Shown: positions 32,407-44,590 of the stretch, one piece after another | Layout of the letters: each line of letters begins with the position of its first letter | How positions within the stretch are numbered: the first letter of the stretch is position 1 | Origin: Oxyruncus cristatus | Lineage: Eukaryota; Chordata; Aves; Passeriformes; Cotingidae | Length of the DNA: 64,000 bases | Reading direction: 5' to 3' | NCBI GenBank assembly: GCA_013399855.1 | Contig: VXAY01004289.1 | Location: forward strand, 1,368,243-1,432,242 | Translations under genes and position numbers: made by a program | The notes under the pieces: model-generated | What the model saw: the letters and a program-made list of their open reading frames with translations, nothing else | What the model was told of the DNA's origin: nothing | Databases searched by the model: none

Positions 32407-32832
32407 GAGTTTGAACTCATTCCCCACCCATGCTTTCCTTGCAGTCCAGCTGCCTGTGGGGAGGGTGGGATGCTTGGAGCTGTGATGTTTTGAATCAGCG
32501 ATGATCCCAGCTCCTTCCGTGCAGAACCGGTCTGGGCGGCCTGCACCCTCTTTGGGAACCAGACAGTGGGAAGCCCAGCCTTCCACTGGTCCAGAGCTGC
32601 CTCCTTGACCAGGAGTCCTGGGAACCTCGGCCATGAAGTTCCTGGCTCTGCAGAAGCTCCTTGTGCTGTGCCTGGCTCTGCCCTGAACATGTGCTTGCAG
32701 GATTTGAGGAGGAGACTCATCCGCACAAGCAGAGGATGAGGATGGATCCAGGCCCAGCCAGGCCCTGGCTGTCCCTGTGTCCCGGCGAGGTCCCTGAGCT
32801 CCATGCAGTGTCCCTGCCCCTGGGAATGTGCT

Positions 32833-35800
32833 TCAGAGCCTCTTGTCCCCCTTGGCTGGCAGGTCCCGGGGCAGTCCCACAGCGGGCGGCCAAGGCTCCA
32901 GGCCAGAGCGCATGATGGGAATGATGAGATCGTCCATGTTTGGCATCACCAAAATCTTCTGAAAGAGGAACCCAGAGGGACAAGTCAGCGGGTTTGAACA
33001 CCACTTTCCTGCCTGGGGACACTGCCTGGAGGTGGCTCGGCAGGACCAAGCTCAGGTCAGAGCCCAGGGCCATGATCAGGTCCTGGGCTCCCACCCCCTC
33101 AGCAGCAGCCCCAGGGGTTTCCCAGCTCTGGATACTGGGGAGAAAAAAGCAGGAACAGTTTGTCTTGGCCCTGCCCACCTCCATGGCTTCATGGGAGTTC
33201 ATGGCAAAGGGCAGGGACCAGCACTTTGAAATCATCCAAATGGGCAGCTCTTTAGGGGCCCTAAATATCTGTGGAGATATTTCTGCTCTTTGACCAGAGG
33301 TCTCAAAGGTGAGAGGCTGAAAACAAAGCCTTGTGATGGTAAATCTCCAAAGCATCTCCAGGTCAGAGCAGATGGGTGGATTCAGCCCTTCTGGGGGGTG
33401 TCTGCCTGGAACTGGCTGAGAGCCCAAGTCCCCCCTGCTTGGGACAGAGCTGCAAAAGGGAGGAAATCACTTTTCCTCAAGCACTGCTGTGCTCAGAGCA
33501 CCAGCCCTGGAGCTGCTTATTCGGCTTCTGTCTCTTGACTGTCCAAAGCTGGACAGTGCAGACCAGATGTTGGCTTTCTCTGGCCCAAACTGAGGTTGAT
33601 TAGTTTGCCAAGCCCTTTAGCAGCCCAGGCACCTGAAACTCGTGCTGCAGCTTCTTCTCGATCCACTCGGTGACGTGCAGGAACGTCACCTCCCGCTCGC
33701 CCAGCTTGGGACGCACCTTCAGCTCCAGCTGGGGTGGCACTCGGAAGCTGTACCTGCGAGGGGAAAGGAGAGAGGCAGAAAGCACCACGTCCTGAAGATG
33801 TGGCACAGCCCAGGCGGTCCCACTGCTGGGTTTTAGGGAGGAGGTGGCAGTTCACTGTCCCCAAATCCTGCCTTGGCCTGGGTGGAGACTCAGAGAAATG
33901 AGCCTGAGGTCAGTGAGCCCCCTTGTGAGAACAGCCCCGGGCTGCTGGTGCCCCAGGTGACCCCAAAGCCCTGCAGCTGGCTCCTTGGAGCCACAGGGAG
34001 CAAGGGGCGCTGGGAGGAGGATGTGCATGCGGGGGGAAGGAGAGCTGGTACCAGACACGGTCCGTCGGTGGCGGGGGGATGTTCACAGCCAAGGTTCCCG
34101 CCAGCTCCTGCACCTCCACCGTCAGCAGCAGTGGCGTGTTGGAAACCTCCTCGATCTTCTTCTTGATGAACTCGTTTTCCGTGGCCTTCTGGAAGTACTT
34201 GGACTTGGCGATCTTATCCACGAAGCGCAGGATCTTCCGGCTCGTGCTGTTGCCGCTGACGTGGCTGAAGCGAGGGGAGCCCCAGCTCAGCACAGGGTGA
34301 GGTCCCGGGGCCCTGCTGGGTTTCGGGGTCTCCCAGCCCTCTGCCAGGGCATCCCACATGGACAGGGTCCCCTCTGAAGGGCTGCCACCATGTGCTGTGT
34401 GCCCTCCCGGGGACACCGTCCCCACGCCCCCGTGCTGGTGTAGCACTCCTCCAGCACCTCCCTGTGCCCCCTGGCGGCACAGACCCCCAGCACCCCCTTA
34501 CCCCTCGGTGCCAGGCGGGGGGACCCGCTCCCCCAGGGCTCCCACGGGCTCTGCAGCAGCGACATCTTCCTCCTCGGAGGAGCCGGCGCTGGAGGACTCG
34601 GCGTCGCTGTCTGCCAGCAGGATCAGCCGGGGCCTGGCCCTGCGAGCCCCGAGGGGCGTCACGGGGGTGCCCTGGGCCAGCAGCCCCTCGGCTCGCTCAG
34701 GCAGGAGGAGGAGGAGGGTGAAGCCAGCCATGCACAGCCTCCTTACCCCTCTGTGCCTGCCTCTGCCGGGCCGCTCTCCTCTGCCGTGCTCTCCTTCCCC
34801 AGCTTGCTGAGGTTCATCTTCGTCTCCAGCGTCATCTGCAACGAGCCGCTGTAGGTGACCTCCATGTCCACCCAGAGCCCTGCCAGGGAGAGGGACAGGG
34901 TGAGACCAGCTCAGCACCACTGCTTTTGCACCTGCCAAAACTTCTCTGCTTCAGGTACCAGGCTGGCACCTCAGTGAAGCTGCAGTGGAGCCAGCCCTGG
35001 GGTCCCTTTGGGACTCTTACCTCGCTCATTTACGGTGGGGTTGGAGGCACTGAGGACCAAGGGGATGGATGTGCCCATGTCCAGCTCTGTCAGCGTCAGC
35101 TCATTCATGAAATACGGGAGCTGATGGAGGGAAACCCCGTGGGGACGGTCACTGCAGCCTGGCACCCGCCGTGGGGACCTGGGGCCAGGGCTCCCCCGGG
35201 TGCTGGGATGCTCCTGCCTCTCACCTTGATCTTGCTCAACTTCTTCTGGATCTTGTTGGACACTTGCTCTGCCCAGTACTGCTCCCGCAGGAAGTCCCAG
35301 AAGATGCGCCCCACCAGCGCGTTCATCCAGGCCATGCCCGCCTCGCTGTGCCCGCCCGTGTCCTCCCCGTGCTGCGGGGGGACAGGAGCCACAGGCCCCT
35401 GGACGGAGGTGGCCCCGTGAGCAGCGGGACGTGCTGCCCGGGTGTTCCCCTGCCCCAGGGTTTGGCTGCTCCAACCGCGGTGCCGGGAGGGAGGGGATGA
35501 AGCTCAGCCTGGCAGTGGCTCCGCGCAGGGTCCATCCGTCCTGCTCCCAGTGCTGCGTTTGTCCCACTCACCTTGGTGGGCGTGGGGCTGCCCAGAGCTC
35601 CGTGAGAGGGGCTCCGGTCCGGGCTGGGTGCTCCCTGTGCCGGCACGAATCGCGCCATGTAGGTGTTGTAATCCAGGTAAACCTCTTCCACACTTCCCAA
35701 CAGGTCCTTGGGTGGGACAGCAGAGGAAATGTCCTCGGTGCTCCCTCCGCTGCTGCTGCCGCTGCTCTGCGGAGCCAGTCCCACGCCTGGGGACACAGAA

Positions 35801-37593
35801 TCCAAGTGTCAATTAGGCCGGAAAACCCCTCTCATGTTATCAAGTCCTGCCATTGCCCCAGCACTGCCAAGACCACCACTAGACCATGTCCCCAAGTGCC
35901 ACGTCCACACGGCTTTTGAATCCCCCCATGCCGATTGCTGCTCACAAGGACACATGTGTATCTCCCACCCAGATGGGTCCTGGTGTGGAGCAGAGGCCAT
36001 GATGGCCATGTCTCACCTGCCCTGGTGTCACCGTGGCTGCTGGGTGTCCCACGGGAGGCTTGCACAAGGTGCTGGTACCACTCCTCCTTCTCCCGCCCCG
36101 TCCTCCCAAACAGGTACAAGCACCTCTCCCTGCAGTCCCCTGGGGCGTCCTGCCTGGACAGTGGCACCTTCTTTGTCCCCTCATCCCCCTGCAGCTCCGT
36201 GTCATGCTCCTCACTGCTCCTGCCCTCCCCCTCGGCCGGCTCGGGGAGGAGGACACAGATGGGGTATTTCTTGTTCCACGTCCGCTTTCGGGCCAGGCTG
36301 GGGGGGCACAGGAAGACCTGCAGCACCAAGAGTGGGGGTGAGGCCAGGCCAGGTGGGGGTGAGTGGGAGAGTCTCCCACGGGAGAGTCCTGGGCTCACCA
36401 GACTCACCTTGGCGTCAGTCAGGTTGTAGCAGCGGTGGCTGACGAAGGCAGCGTCGAGGATTTCCTCCTCGAAGGTGGCTCTGCGAGGGATGTTGCTCTT
36501 GGGGTAGGAGAGCTTGAGGGTGGCCCCGTCCAGTACAGCGAGCACCGAGTGCGTGAGCGAGGGGTGGAACAGCTCGGGGTCGTAGACGTGCAGCTGGTTC
36601 ATCCAGCCCTGGGCGAGGGAGAGGGAGCTGGTGCTTCCCACTGTGCCGTGGGGGCAGCAGCCCAGGGCACCTCCAACCCTGGGATCCCCTCCAGCCACCC
36701 ATCGCAGGCCACCTCCCTCCTACCTGGAGGTGGAGGGTTTCCCGGGGCTCCCCCGGGAGCAGCTTGGGGCGCAGGCGGCCCAAGGATCCCCGTGTGGCCG
36801 GCGGAGCCTTCGGCATGAGGAGGAGGATGGCGAGGAAGCCCAGCACCAGCCCGCAGAGGAGTCCCACGCAGAGGCCGGCGGCGTAGGGCGGCAGGGGCAG
36901 GACCAGGTAGCCGTAGGCGAGGAGGGCGATGGAGGCGAGGGCTCTGCCCGGCACTGTGCCCCCGGAACGTGCCGGCGGCAGCTCCTCCGGGGGTGGGAGC
37001 GGGGGCTCCGCATCCCGCTGTGCCACCTCCACCACCTGGATCACGTCCCCGTAGGAGCAGATCTCGTAGCGGCAGTTCAGGGTGGGCTCCCAGGGGGTCC
37101 AGTCCCGCACCCGGCGTCCCCCTGCCCCGCGGCCCCCCGGTGTCCCGGGGCTGCCGCCAGGCTCCTTTGCCCGGGATGGGGGGCTGCTCTCCTCGGCCAT
37201 GAGGCGGCTGAGCCGGCTCAGGGGCTCCTGCACGGCCTCCGAGAGCCGCCTCCGCGTGTCCTCCAGCCTGGCCTCGCGCAGCCGGAGCAGCGCGGCCCGG
37301 CTCTCCGACGGGGAGATGCTGGGCGAGGACGGAGCCGTGCGGGACTTGGCCGGGCCCAGCCGGGGCTGCGGGGCCCGCGGGAGGTCGGCCAGGAGCATCC
37401 CCCCGGGCTGGGGCGAGGGGGGACGCTTTGCGTCCCCGTCCGTGGCGGGGAGCAGCCCGCCGATGTCCTCCCTGGTGCTGGCAGGATGGGGGGTGAGTCC
37501 ATCGGTGTCCCCACGCCGAGGTGAGCCCGGGGACGGTGCCAGGGCTGGAGAGGCGTCGGCCGCCGCCGCAGCCTGGTCTGCCATCGCTCGCAT
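32833..37593 (-). CDS. TEX2-like SMP/PH domain lipid-transfer protein
   Basis: Paralogue of testis-expressed 2, an ER membrane protein whose SMP domain carries lipids at organelle contact sites. Eleven minus-strand exons (37593-36724, 36608-36408, 36317-36017, 35786-35572, 35371-35225, 35120-35021, 34879-34747, 34639-34502, 34264-34052, 33753-33633, 32958-32833) join in frame to 854 aa; human TEX2 is about 1127. Order: disordered Pro/Ser-rich N-terminus; a hydrophobic hairpin of two membrane segments at about 217-260 (LLAYGYLVLPLPPYAAGL); a PH-like domain about 291-447 ending in LYLFGRTGREKEEWYQHL; an SMP domain about 530-830 (LPYFMNELTLTELDMG, NTPLLLTVEVQELAGTLAVN, ELKVRPKLGEREVTFLHVTE, MPNMDDLIIPIM). 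The acidic ADSDAESSSAGSSEEED stretch is a TEX2 hallmark. Met4 has the better Kozak context. The shorter N-terminus and the location indicate a paralogue, not TEX2 itself. Confidence 0.92.
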
Positions 37594-38876
37594 CGCCGAC
37601 GGCGCTGCCGGGGGAACAGAGGCTCAGCTCCGGGAGACCTCCGGGCACAGCACGTGCTTGCCCCAGCCCTGCCTTCCCCACCAGCATTGCCATGAGCCCC
37701 GAGCAGGAGTGGGCTGACCCCGGGCACCCCAGTGCTACGGGCTGGGTGCCTTCCAGCCTATTTTGGGATGCACTTGGGGCACACAGCTTGTGGCTCTCCC
37801 TGGGCTTCCCAGCAGGGATGGCATGGAGAAGGGGCCATGGTAAGATGAGCTCAGTGATGGGGTGTGGGGAACCACTTGTCTAATGAGGATAAACCTCAGG
37901 CAGGCAATTAGCAACGGAGCTTCTGAGAACCCAAACCCACCAGCCAGGTCTGCAGCCCAGCCAGGGGGATTTTCCTGCACCAAGACATTCTACTGGTCCC
38001 AGCGCAAGTGCTGGGGCTGCAAGTAGGGATCCCAGGCCAGCAGGCAGGACTCCCTGACTCCTCTGAATGTTTCTGGCATAACCAACAGCAGTTTGGCTCC
38101 CTCTTCATGCACTGCACGAACCCAAAATGGAGCCAGTCAGAGCTCTGGTCCCAGTGCAGTGTGGGGATGCTCTGCAGGTCAGGTATCTCTGGTTTTACTG
38201 GAGAGGCACAAAAGTTTCCCTAACAAAGTTTCTGTAGCCTTGACGGTGTCCTTGGCCGTGGCAAAGTTCTGTCCTGTCCCAAGCAGCCACCACGATCCCT
38301 CTCTGCTGCACTCCAGCCAAAGCCAAGGGCTGCCCCACTCCCAAGCTGTGCCCCACCACGATTCTGGGAGGGAGGACAGACCTGCAGGATGGGCTCTGCA
38401 GAGCCAGCTCCCAGCGGGTCCATGGGGTGCTCAGCCTCTTCCCCTCGTGGCATCCCTGCTGCAGGAGCAGGGATGCCATCTCAGGAACCCTGGGGCTGCC
38501 TCACACCCGGCACCGCGCCGCCCTGGATCTTCAAAGCTCCTCAGTGCCAGGAATTAATTACAGGCTGTGCCGCAGCTGCCTCCAGCCCCCTTTATATAAT
38601 CTCACGTTCCTCAGCTCTCACATTGCTTCTGATTTACAGGAGCCACTTGTTAACCCCAGATCATCCACGGCTGACTGCCCCCATGGTCCCAGCACCCAGC
38701 AGAGACCCTGGCCGGGGGGCTGGTGCCATCCAGCCTGTGGGCAGGGCTGTGGCAGCACTGGCACCACCAGCACCCCTGGCAGACACAGCGGTCCAGGGCA
38801 CCTGGCAAAGCACCAAAGCAACCAAACAAGGAGAGAGCAGAGGAAAATGAGTGACGGAGGTGGGCCTGAGAAGGGA

Positions 38877-38977
38877 TTTAGTCTAATGGAAAATGTCTCT
38901 GCCCATGGCAGGGGTTGGAACTGGATGGCCTCTAAGGTCACTTCCAACCCAAAGCATTTCATGAGTCTATTTTCAAG
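38877..38977 (+). mobile_element. Short CR1 LINE fragment
   Basis: GTCTCTGCCCATGGCAGGGG, then GGTCACTTCCAACCCAAAGC and CATTTCATGAGTCTAT. Confidence 0.85.
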
Positions 38978-39296
38978 GGATCCCTTCCCTGATCCTGCAG
39001 GCCCCGTTCACCTCCCACCCAAGCACAGAAGCAGGGACATCCCTTGCCCCTCATCACGCAGGTTTCCCAGTGGCCCCGTGCCACAGCCATCCCCAGGATT
39101 CCCAGCTCTGCCCACCACCCTTGGCTGTTCCTACCAGAACGCCCCGGGGCTGGTCCTCGGCGGGTCCTGCCTGACCACCGCTCCCTGTCCCCGCCGGATT
39201 AGGGGGACACCAGCTCCCCTGCTCTGGGCTCGGAGCTCCCCTCTGCAGTGCCCGTCTCTCTGCTCCCACTGCTCCCCTACCCGTGGGTTTTAAAAG

Positions 39297-39298
<2 letters not shown>

Positions 39299-39332
<34 letters not shown>
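39299..39332. repeat. Poly-A run (34 A)
   Basis: Followed by GG and nine more A. No processed pseudogene sequence was recognised upstream of it. Confidence 0.9.
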
Positions 39333-39334
<2 letters not shown>

Positions 39335-41939
39335 AAAAAAAAAGAAGTCTGTTTCCTGAGAGACCATTAGCACGGTGGAAGACGGAGATAAGAATAGCCT
39401 GGGTGTGTATGGGAATTCTCCTCTGGCAGGGACGGCAAGTGCCACGGGGGCTACGCTGCTGCAACAGCCACCTCTGGGCAGGGGGAAGCTGGGAGGGTGG
39501 GGGTGCTGGGGATGGACCCCACTGGGTGCCATGGCTGGACCACCAGCACCCTGAGATGGAGGGTCCACACTGTGCAGCCCTGGGAGAGACTTCGCTGCTG
39601 GCTCAGGCTTCAGAGGGCAAATACTGAGTGCAGAGGTGCCCCAGCACAAGCCCACCTCCCAGCCCAGAGCTCGTCCCCAGCCTGTGGCCATGCAGGATAG
39701 CGGGAATCTTTTTGCTCTTTACAGGATAAATTGGATAGGAAGGTCCTGGCAAGTGTTTTCATCAAGTTCTGGGGGCGGCTGGGTGGGCTCAGCTGGGTGG
39801 TGGGGTGATGGGGATGGCGATGGCTTTGAAGGCTCCAGCAAACAGCTCTCAGGAGGTGCCCCCACAGCCCTGGTGGTACCTGAAAGGAATCAGTGCTGTG
39901 CTGGATGTTCCACTGAGGAGCAGTGCTTAGGACACCCAGTCTGGGCTTCTCTGCAGGGCAGGGACACAAGACCCCAGTGACTGTGTCCCCCCTTGCTGCA
40001 ATTGGAAACACCAAAGCCATAACCATCAGCAAGTGTCTCCACTGGATTCCAGCTCCAAATTTCTGCTCCCTGCTCCCAGCTCTGGTTCACATTCAGGGCT
40101 TGGATTTGACATGACACAGAGAGGAGCTGTGGCCCAGCTTGGGCTGGTGTCTCGGAGTGTCTCCCCCTGGAATAACCCCCTCACATGCCCAAGGAGCAGG
40201 AGCTGGCCCAGCATGGCACTGAGGATGCTCCCTGTAATTTGCTCCCGAGCGGGCACTGCCCGGATGGAGTTTGCTTTTGTCAAATCAGGGAGAGTTAATT
40301 GAAACGTTAACTTCCCTCAGCCCTCAGGTTAATTAGGTGATGGTAGCACTGCTCTGCTGGGCTTTCCTCGCCCAGACAAAGGAGCTGGAAATCCCTCTCC
40401 AATTATCTCCACAAAGCAGCGCACAGAACCCAGCTGTGACACTGCCCCCGGAGTGCCGGGCTCTCACTGCAGCCTCAGGATGTCACTTCAGGCAATGGCC
40501 TGGGCAGTGCAGGATCCCAGCTTTGTCCTCTGCTCCCATTTCCACATTACGTTGCTCTTTCTCAGGGGTTTTACTGGTGGCTGGATGCTGGAGTGGATTT
40601 CATGCTGCTGGAGGAGTGAGGAGCCAGGTGGGCTTTGGCACTGCTGGAATGGCTCCAGTGGGATTCTAAGAGCAAGCCAGCCCCAAGACCCACTTCCAAA
40701 GCCTCTCCACCACCCTGTGCATCCCAGAGCTTGAGCCTGGCCCTGCCTCTCCGTGGACTTTGCTTCACCCCTGAGTCTCAGCCATTCCCATCCTCTGGTC
40801 ATTGTTCCAGAGACCTTCACATCCCTCATGGGAGCTCTCAGCCCTGGGGAAGGATCCAGCCAGTTCCCACATCCATCCCATTTGTGCTGGCACAGCCTCT
40901 CCATGGGAATTTGGGTGAGCAGCAGATATTGGATGGACGATGCTGCCCAGACCCAGGGCCCAGCGGTTGCTGCGGCTCCTTCCACCGGCTGGAAATCCGC
41001 GCCCTGAAGGTGTGCAGGGCCCTGGAGCCTATGTGGAGCTTTTCCTGACATCCTGCTCCTCTGATCTCGATGGATCTTACGGGAGGTGCTTTCAGCACAT
41101 CGCATCACCGTGCAGTGGCACGGCACATTCCCCACGGGGCAGCGGCAGAGCCCCTTCCTCCCCCTGCCCGGGCTCCTGCCACGAGTCATCAATCCCCGGG
41201 GCTGGAGCGGGAGCTCAGCCGGCCCGAGATGAAGCCTGACCTAATTCAAAGCGGCAGCACCCAGCGGGCAGGAGCCCCACCGGCACCGGCCCCTCACGGA
41301 GGTCCCGCAGCCCCCGGGGGACCTCCCGGCCCAGGGACATGTCCGTTGGCATTAGGGAATGGGGATCTATCCAAGTGCATCGCTGCAGCCGCAGGGCAGC
41401 AGGGACAGACCCCGGCTCGTGCCCAAAGGGCGCCAAAATTTCTCCTCTTGCGCCAAGAAGGTGCCATTTCCATGAGAGCCCAAGCCCGAGGACTCATCCG
41501 AGGGTCCTTGGATAAACTAGGGAAGAAGGGACTTGCAGCGCTGTTTTTTGGAAGGAGAAAGAAGCTGCTGCAGCAGCTCATCCCCTCCAGAACCTGCCAA
41601 GGTTCACCTTCAAAGCCCTCACCTTGCCACACGCCAGGCTGCTGCCTCCGCCTCTCCGGGACCCCCCCGCACCCGCAGGGACGTCGGTCAGTCCCCGCGT
41701 CCCCCGGAGGGAGGGTCCCCACGGCTCCCGGGATGGCGGGACGGGGGGTCCCCGCTGAGCCTGTGCCAGCAGCCATCGCCAGAGCCCTGGGGGTGCCTGG
41801 GGGACCCCCCGTCCCGACCACCACCAACCCACCGCCCTGCTGGGGAAACTGGGGCTGCCCCGGCCCCGCCGCCCGCCCCGGGCCCCGCAGCGCCGGTACC
41901 TGCGGCAGGAGGGGGCACCCGGGGGAGGGTCGGTCGGTC

Positions 41940-42257
41940 CGGTGATGGAGAAGGACGAGCAATGCCGGAGAAGGATAACGGGGGGGTCAATTCCAGTGCC
42001 GCGGGGGACCGGACCTTGTGCCGGGGAAGAAGAGCCGGTGCCGGTGCCAGCGACGGTGCCGGTGCCAGCACTGATGGAGGCCGGCCGGTCCTGGTGCCGG
42101 GATCCAAGGACTGATGTCGGTGGCGGGATAGCAGGGCCGGAGCTGGAGCCGGTGCAGGTGCCGGTACCGGGGGTGAAGAGCCGGTGCCGCTGCCGGGTGC
42201 GGGTGTCCAATGCGGGGTGCGGGTGCCCAGTGCCCGGTGCCCGGTGCGGGTGCCCGG
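41940..42257. repeat. GC-rich GCCGGTGCC-type minisatellite at gap edge
   Basis: Degenerate tandem GCCGGTGCC / GGTGCCGGTGCC and then GGTGCGGGTGCCC units run straight into the N gap, which explains the assembly break. Confidence 0.8.
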
Positions 42258-42723
42258 NNNNNNNNNNNNNNNNNNNNNNNNNNNNNNNNNNNNNNNNNNN
42301 NNNNNNNNNNNNNNNNNNNNNNNNNNNNNNNNNNNNNNNNNNNNNNNNNNNNNNNNNNNNNNNNNNNNNNNNNNNNNNNNNNNNNNNNNNNNNNNNNNNN
42401 NNNNNNNNNNNNNNNNNNNNNNNNNNNNNNNNNNNNNNNNNNNNNNNNNNNNNNNNNNNNNNNNNNNNNNNNNNNNNNNNNNNNNNNNNNNNNNNNNNNN
42501 NNNNNNNNNNNNNNNNNNNNNNNNNNNNNNNNNNNNNNNNNNNNNNNNNNNNNNNNNNNNNNNNNNNNNNNNNNNNNNNNNNNNNNNNNNNNNNNNNNNN
42601 NNNNNNNNNNNNNNNNNNNNNNNNNNNNNNNNNNNNNNNNNNNNNNNNNNNNNNNNNNNNNNNNNNNNNNNNNNNNNNNNNNNNNNNNNNNNNNNNNNNN
42701 NNNNNNNNNNNNNNNNNNNNNNN
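42258..42723. other. Assembly gap (466 N), probable site of MSRB1 exon 1
   Basis: The gap lies about 300 bp upstream of MSRB1 exon 2 in extreme GC sequence. The expected first exon, encoding the MSFCSFFGGE-type N-terminus, was not found elsewhere. Confidence 0.9.
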
Positions 42724-43020
42724 GGGGTGTCCTTTTGCGGAGCATCCTCCGCACGTGGGGTCCGCGCTGGGGGTCCCCGCTCTGGGGTCATTGTTGGGGG
42801 ATCCCTCCCGTGGGAAGGGGGGGGTCCCGATGGGGGCTCGGAGGGGGTCGATCCCGGCAGGGGCTCCCTGGGAGTCTCTGGGGATCGGGCGGCAGCAGCA
42901 GCTGGCACCGACCCACGCGGGCAAAGTCCCGCGCGGGTGTCCCGTGGTCCCCTGTCACCGCGCTCACGTGTCACCCCCGCTGTCCCCCGCGCTGACCCCC
43001 CTCCTGCCTCCCCCCGTCAG

Positions 43021-44370
43021 GCATCTACGTGTGTTCCAAGTGCGGCCATGAGCTGTTCTCCAGCCGGGCCAAGTACGAGCACTCCTCGCCCTGGCCGGCC
43101 TTCACCGAGACCCTGCGCGGGGACAGCGTGGCCAAGCGGCAGGAGCGCCCGGGGGCTCTCAAGGTGCCGTCCCCAAACCCTTGGGGTGCAGCGACAAAAC
43201 ACCCTCGGGCTCGTCTCCCGTGAGCCCGGGCTGAGAGAGCCTGACTGCTGCCGACCCTCTCCTTGCTCTTCCAGGTCACTTGTGGCAAGTGCGGCAACGG
43301 GCTGGGCCATGAATTCCTCAATGACGGGCCCAAGCGGGGCCAGTCCCGCTTCTGAATATTCAGCAGCTCGCTGAAGTTCGTCCCGAAAGGTACCAGCTGT
43401 GGCTTGGCAGCTGTTCCAGCCCGTGCAGTTATTTTTGGGGAGCTGCTGATAGCCCAGGCAGTGTGTGCACTGCACTGCTTTCGGCAGGGCGTCTCTGCCT
43501 GTGCTGATAAGGCAAGGAGCTGCTTAGGAGCCCTGAATCAATCTCACACTGCTCAGCTGCAGGCTCCCCGGTCTCCCCCTGGAGGAGCTGGATGTGACTG
43601 GAGCTCCTGGATGTGCCCACGGGTCTCTGTGGGTCCGAGGGGCAGCTGAGTGTTGGGGGGTTTCTGCTGGGGGAGCAAAGTGAGGGCAGGGAGCTCCTGC
43701 GGTGGGGCTGGGGGGTTGCTGTCACCTCTTGGGGAAGTTATAGAATCCTGCAATGGTGAGGATTGCAAGGGAGCTGAAAGATCATCTCACTCCAACCCCT
43801 TGCTGTGGGCAGGGACCCCTCCCACTAGCCCAGGTTGCTCCTAGCCCCGTCCAACCTGGCCTTGGACAGGGATGGGGCAGCCACAGCCACCCTGTGCCAG
43901 GGCCTCCCCACCCTCACAGGGAAGGATTTCTTCATAATATCCCATCTAAATTTCCGCTCTGTCAGTTTGAACCCATTCCCTCATGTCCTGTCACTCCACA
44001 CCCTGGTGGAAAGTCCCTCTGCAGCCTCTTGTAGGCCCTTTAGGTACTGGCAGGAAGTTGGGTTGGAGTTGTGAATATTTGCAGCCCTGTGGGTAGAGAG
44101 GAGGGCTGTGGGAAGGACAGGCCTTCTTCCCATTGGTTATGGTGCTGTTTGCTTCCTCCAAGGCAGAAAAAGGCCTGAGGAGGCCAAATTATGAGCAGCA
44201 CCCTGGGCATGAGCTGCTGTGCTGCTTGTCGGGCTGGAATGGTTGTGAGATGTTGTGTAGCAAAACACCCATATAAAAAAGGGCTGGTGGTTCTGGAGGC
44301 AGAAACACGAGCCCTGATTGTTCCTCCCCCTCTTTTAGGTAAAGCTGACAATGACCTGAAGGAGAAGTAA
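43021..44370 (+). CDS. MSRB1: Methionine-R-sulfoxide reductase B1, selenoprotein (MSRB1), exons 2-4
   Basis: Reduces methionine-R-sulfoxide in cytosol and nucleus (for example on actin), with selenocysteine as the catalytic residue and thioredoxin as reductant. Exons seen: 43021-43163, 43275-43389, 44339-44370; the first exon (about 19 aa by family) is missing. The zinc-binding pairs are present as CSKC and CGKC, with the substrate-pocket motifs [10 protein letters not shown] and [12 protein letters not shown] between and after them. The frame passes through an in-frame TGA at 43353-43355 in [17 protein letters not shown], exactly where the family has Sec95, and stops at TAA 44368-44370. A SECIS element lies in the 3' UTR. 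A standard gene finder would wrongly end the protein at the TGA. MSRB1 lies between RPL3L and HS3ST6 in human as here. Confidence 0.97.
43353..43355 (+). other. MSRB1: UGA selenocysteine codon of MSRB1
   Basis: TGA in frame within exon 3; sequence identity with the family continues on both sides ([15 protein letters not shown] before, [11 protein letters not shown] after). It encodes the catalytic Sec, inserted by SECISBP2, EEFSEC and tRNA-Sec. Confidence 0.95.
43739..44050 (-). mobile_element. CR1 LINE fragment in MSRB1 intron 3
   Basis: About 310 bp reversed: GCTGAAAGATCATCTCACTC, GCAGGGACCCCTCCCACTAG, TTCTTCATAATATCCCATCT, then AACCCATTCCCTCATGTCCT, a typical deeper CR1 block. Confidence 0.95.
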
Positions 44371-44465
44371 GCGAGCTGCTCCCCCTGGCACTCTGTCCTG
44401 GGCTGATCCTGCCTTCACATCATCCTAGCAAGGGGCACTGTGGCAAGAGGAACCCTAAGGAAGCT

Positions 44466-44590
44466 CCTGGTTTCCCTGACTCAGTTCCCTGCTGGTTTCC
44501 CTGTCACTGTTCCCTCCTGGTTTCCCTGTCACTGTTCCCTCCTGGTTTCCCTGTCACTGTTCCCTCCTGGTTTCCCTGGTCCAGTTCCCC
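44466..44590. repeat. 25-bp tandem repeat in MSRB1 3' UTR
   Basis: About four units of CTGGTTTCCCTGTCACTGTT plus CCCTC; the central two are identical. Confidence 0.9.

Larger units (their letters stand above)
37594..42257. other. Intergenic region between TEX2-like and MSRB1
   Basis: No coding exon could be supported. It may contain the 5' UTR exon of the TEX2-like gene (an acceptor-like CCCCCGGCAG ends about 10 bp before that ATG) and CpG-rich promoter sequence near 41100-42257. Isolated AT-rich motifs (GGTTAATTAGG near 40327; AATTAATTAC near 38553) are present. Confidence 0.5.

Noticed and set aside
36599..37693. 364-aa second-frame ORF over TEX2-like exon 1
   Set aside because: Frame-shifted shadow in GC-rich sequence; lacks the membrane and TEX2 motifs seen in the chosen frame.
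39299..39341. Poly-A run as the tail of a processed pseudogene
   Set aside because: No recognisable coding or retroposon sequence upstream on either strand.
41070..41945. 291-aa plus-strand ORF
   Set aside because: CpG-rich promoter-like sequence with biased Pro/Gly/Ala composition, no domain and no splice context.
42727..42760. GTG-TCC-TTT-TGC right after the gap, resembling the MSFC start of MSRB1
   Set aside because: Only four residues agree (with GTG for ATG); the following codons (GASSARGVRA) do not match SFFGGEVF. Most likely chance.
41578..43374. Very long ORFs across 42258-42723
   Set aside because: Produced by the N run, which removes stop codons; not evidence of a gene.
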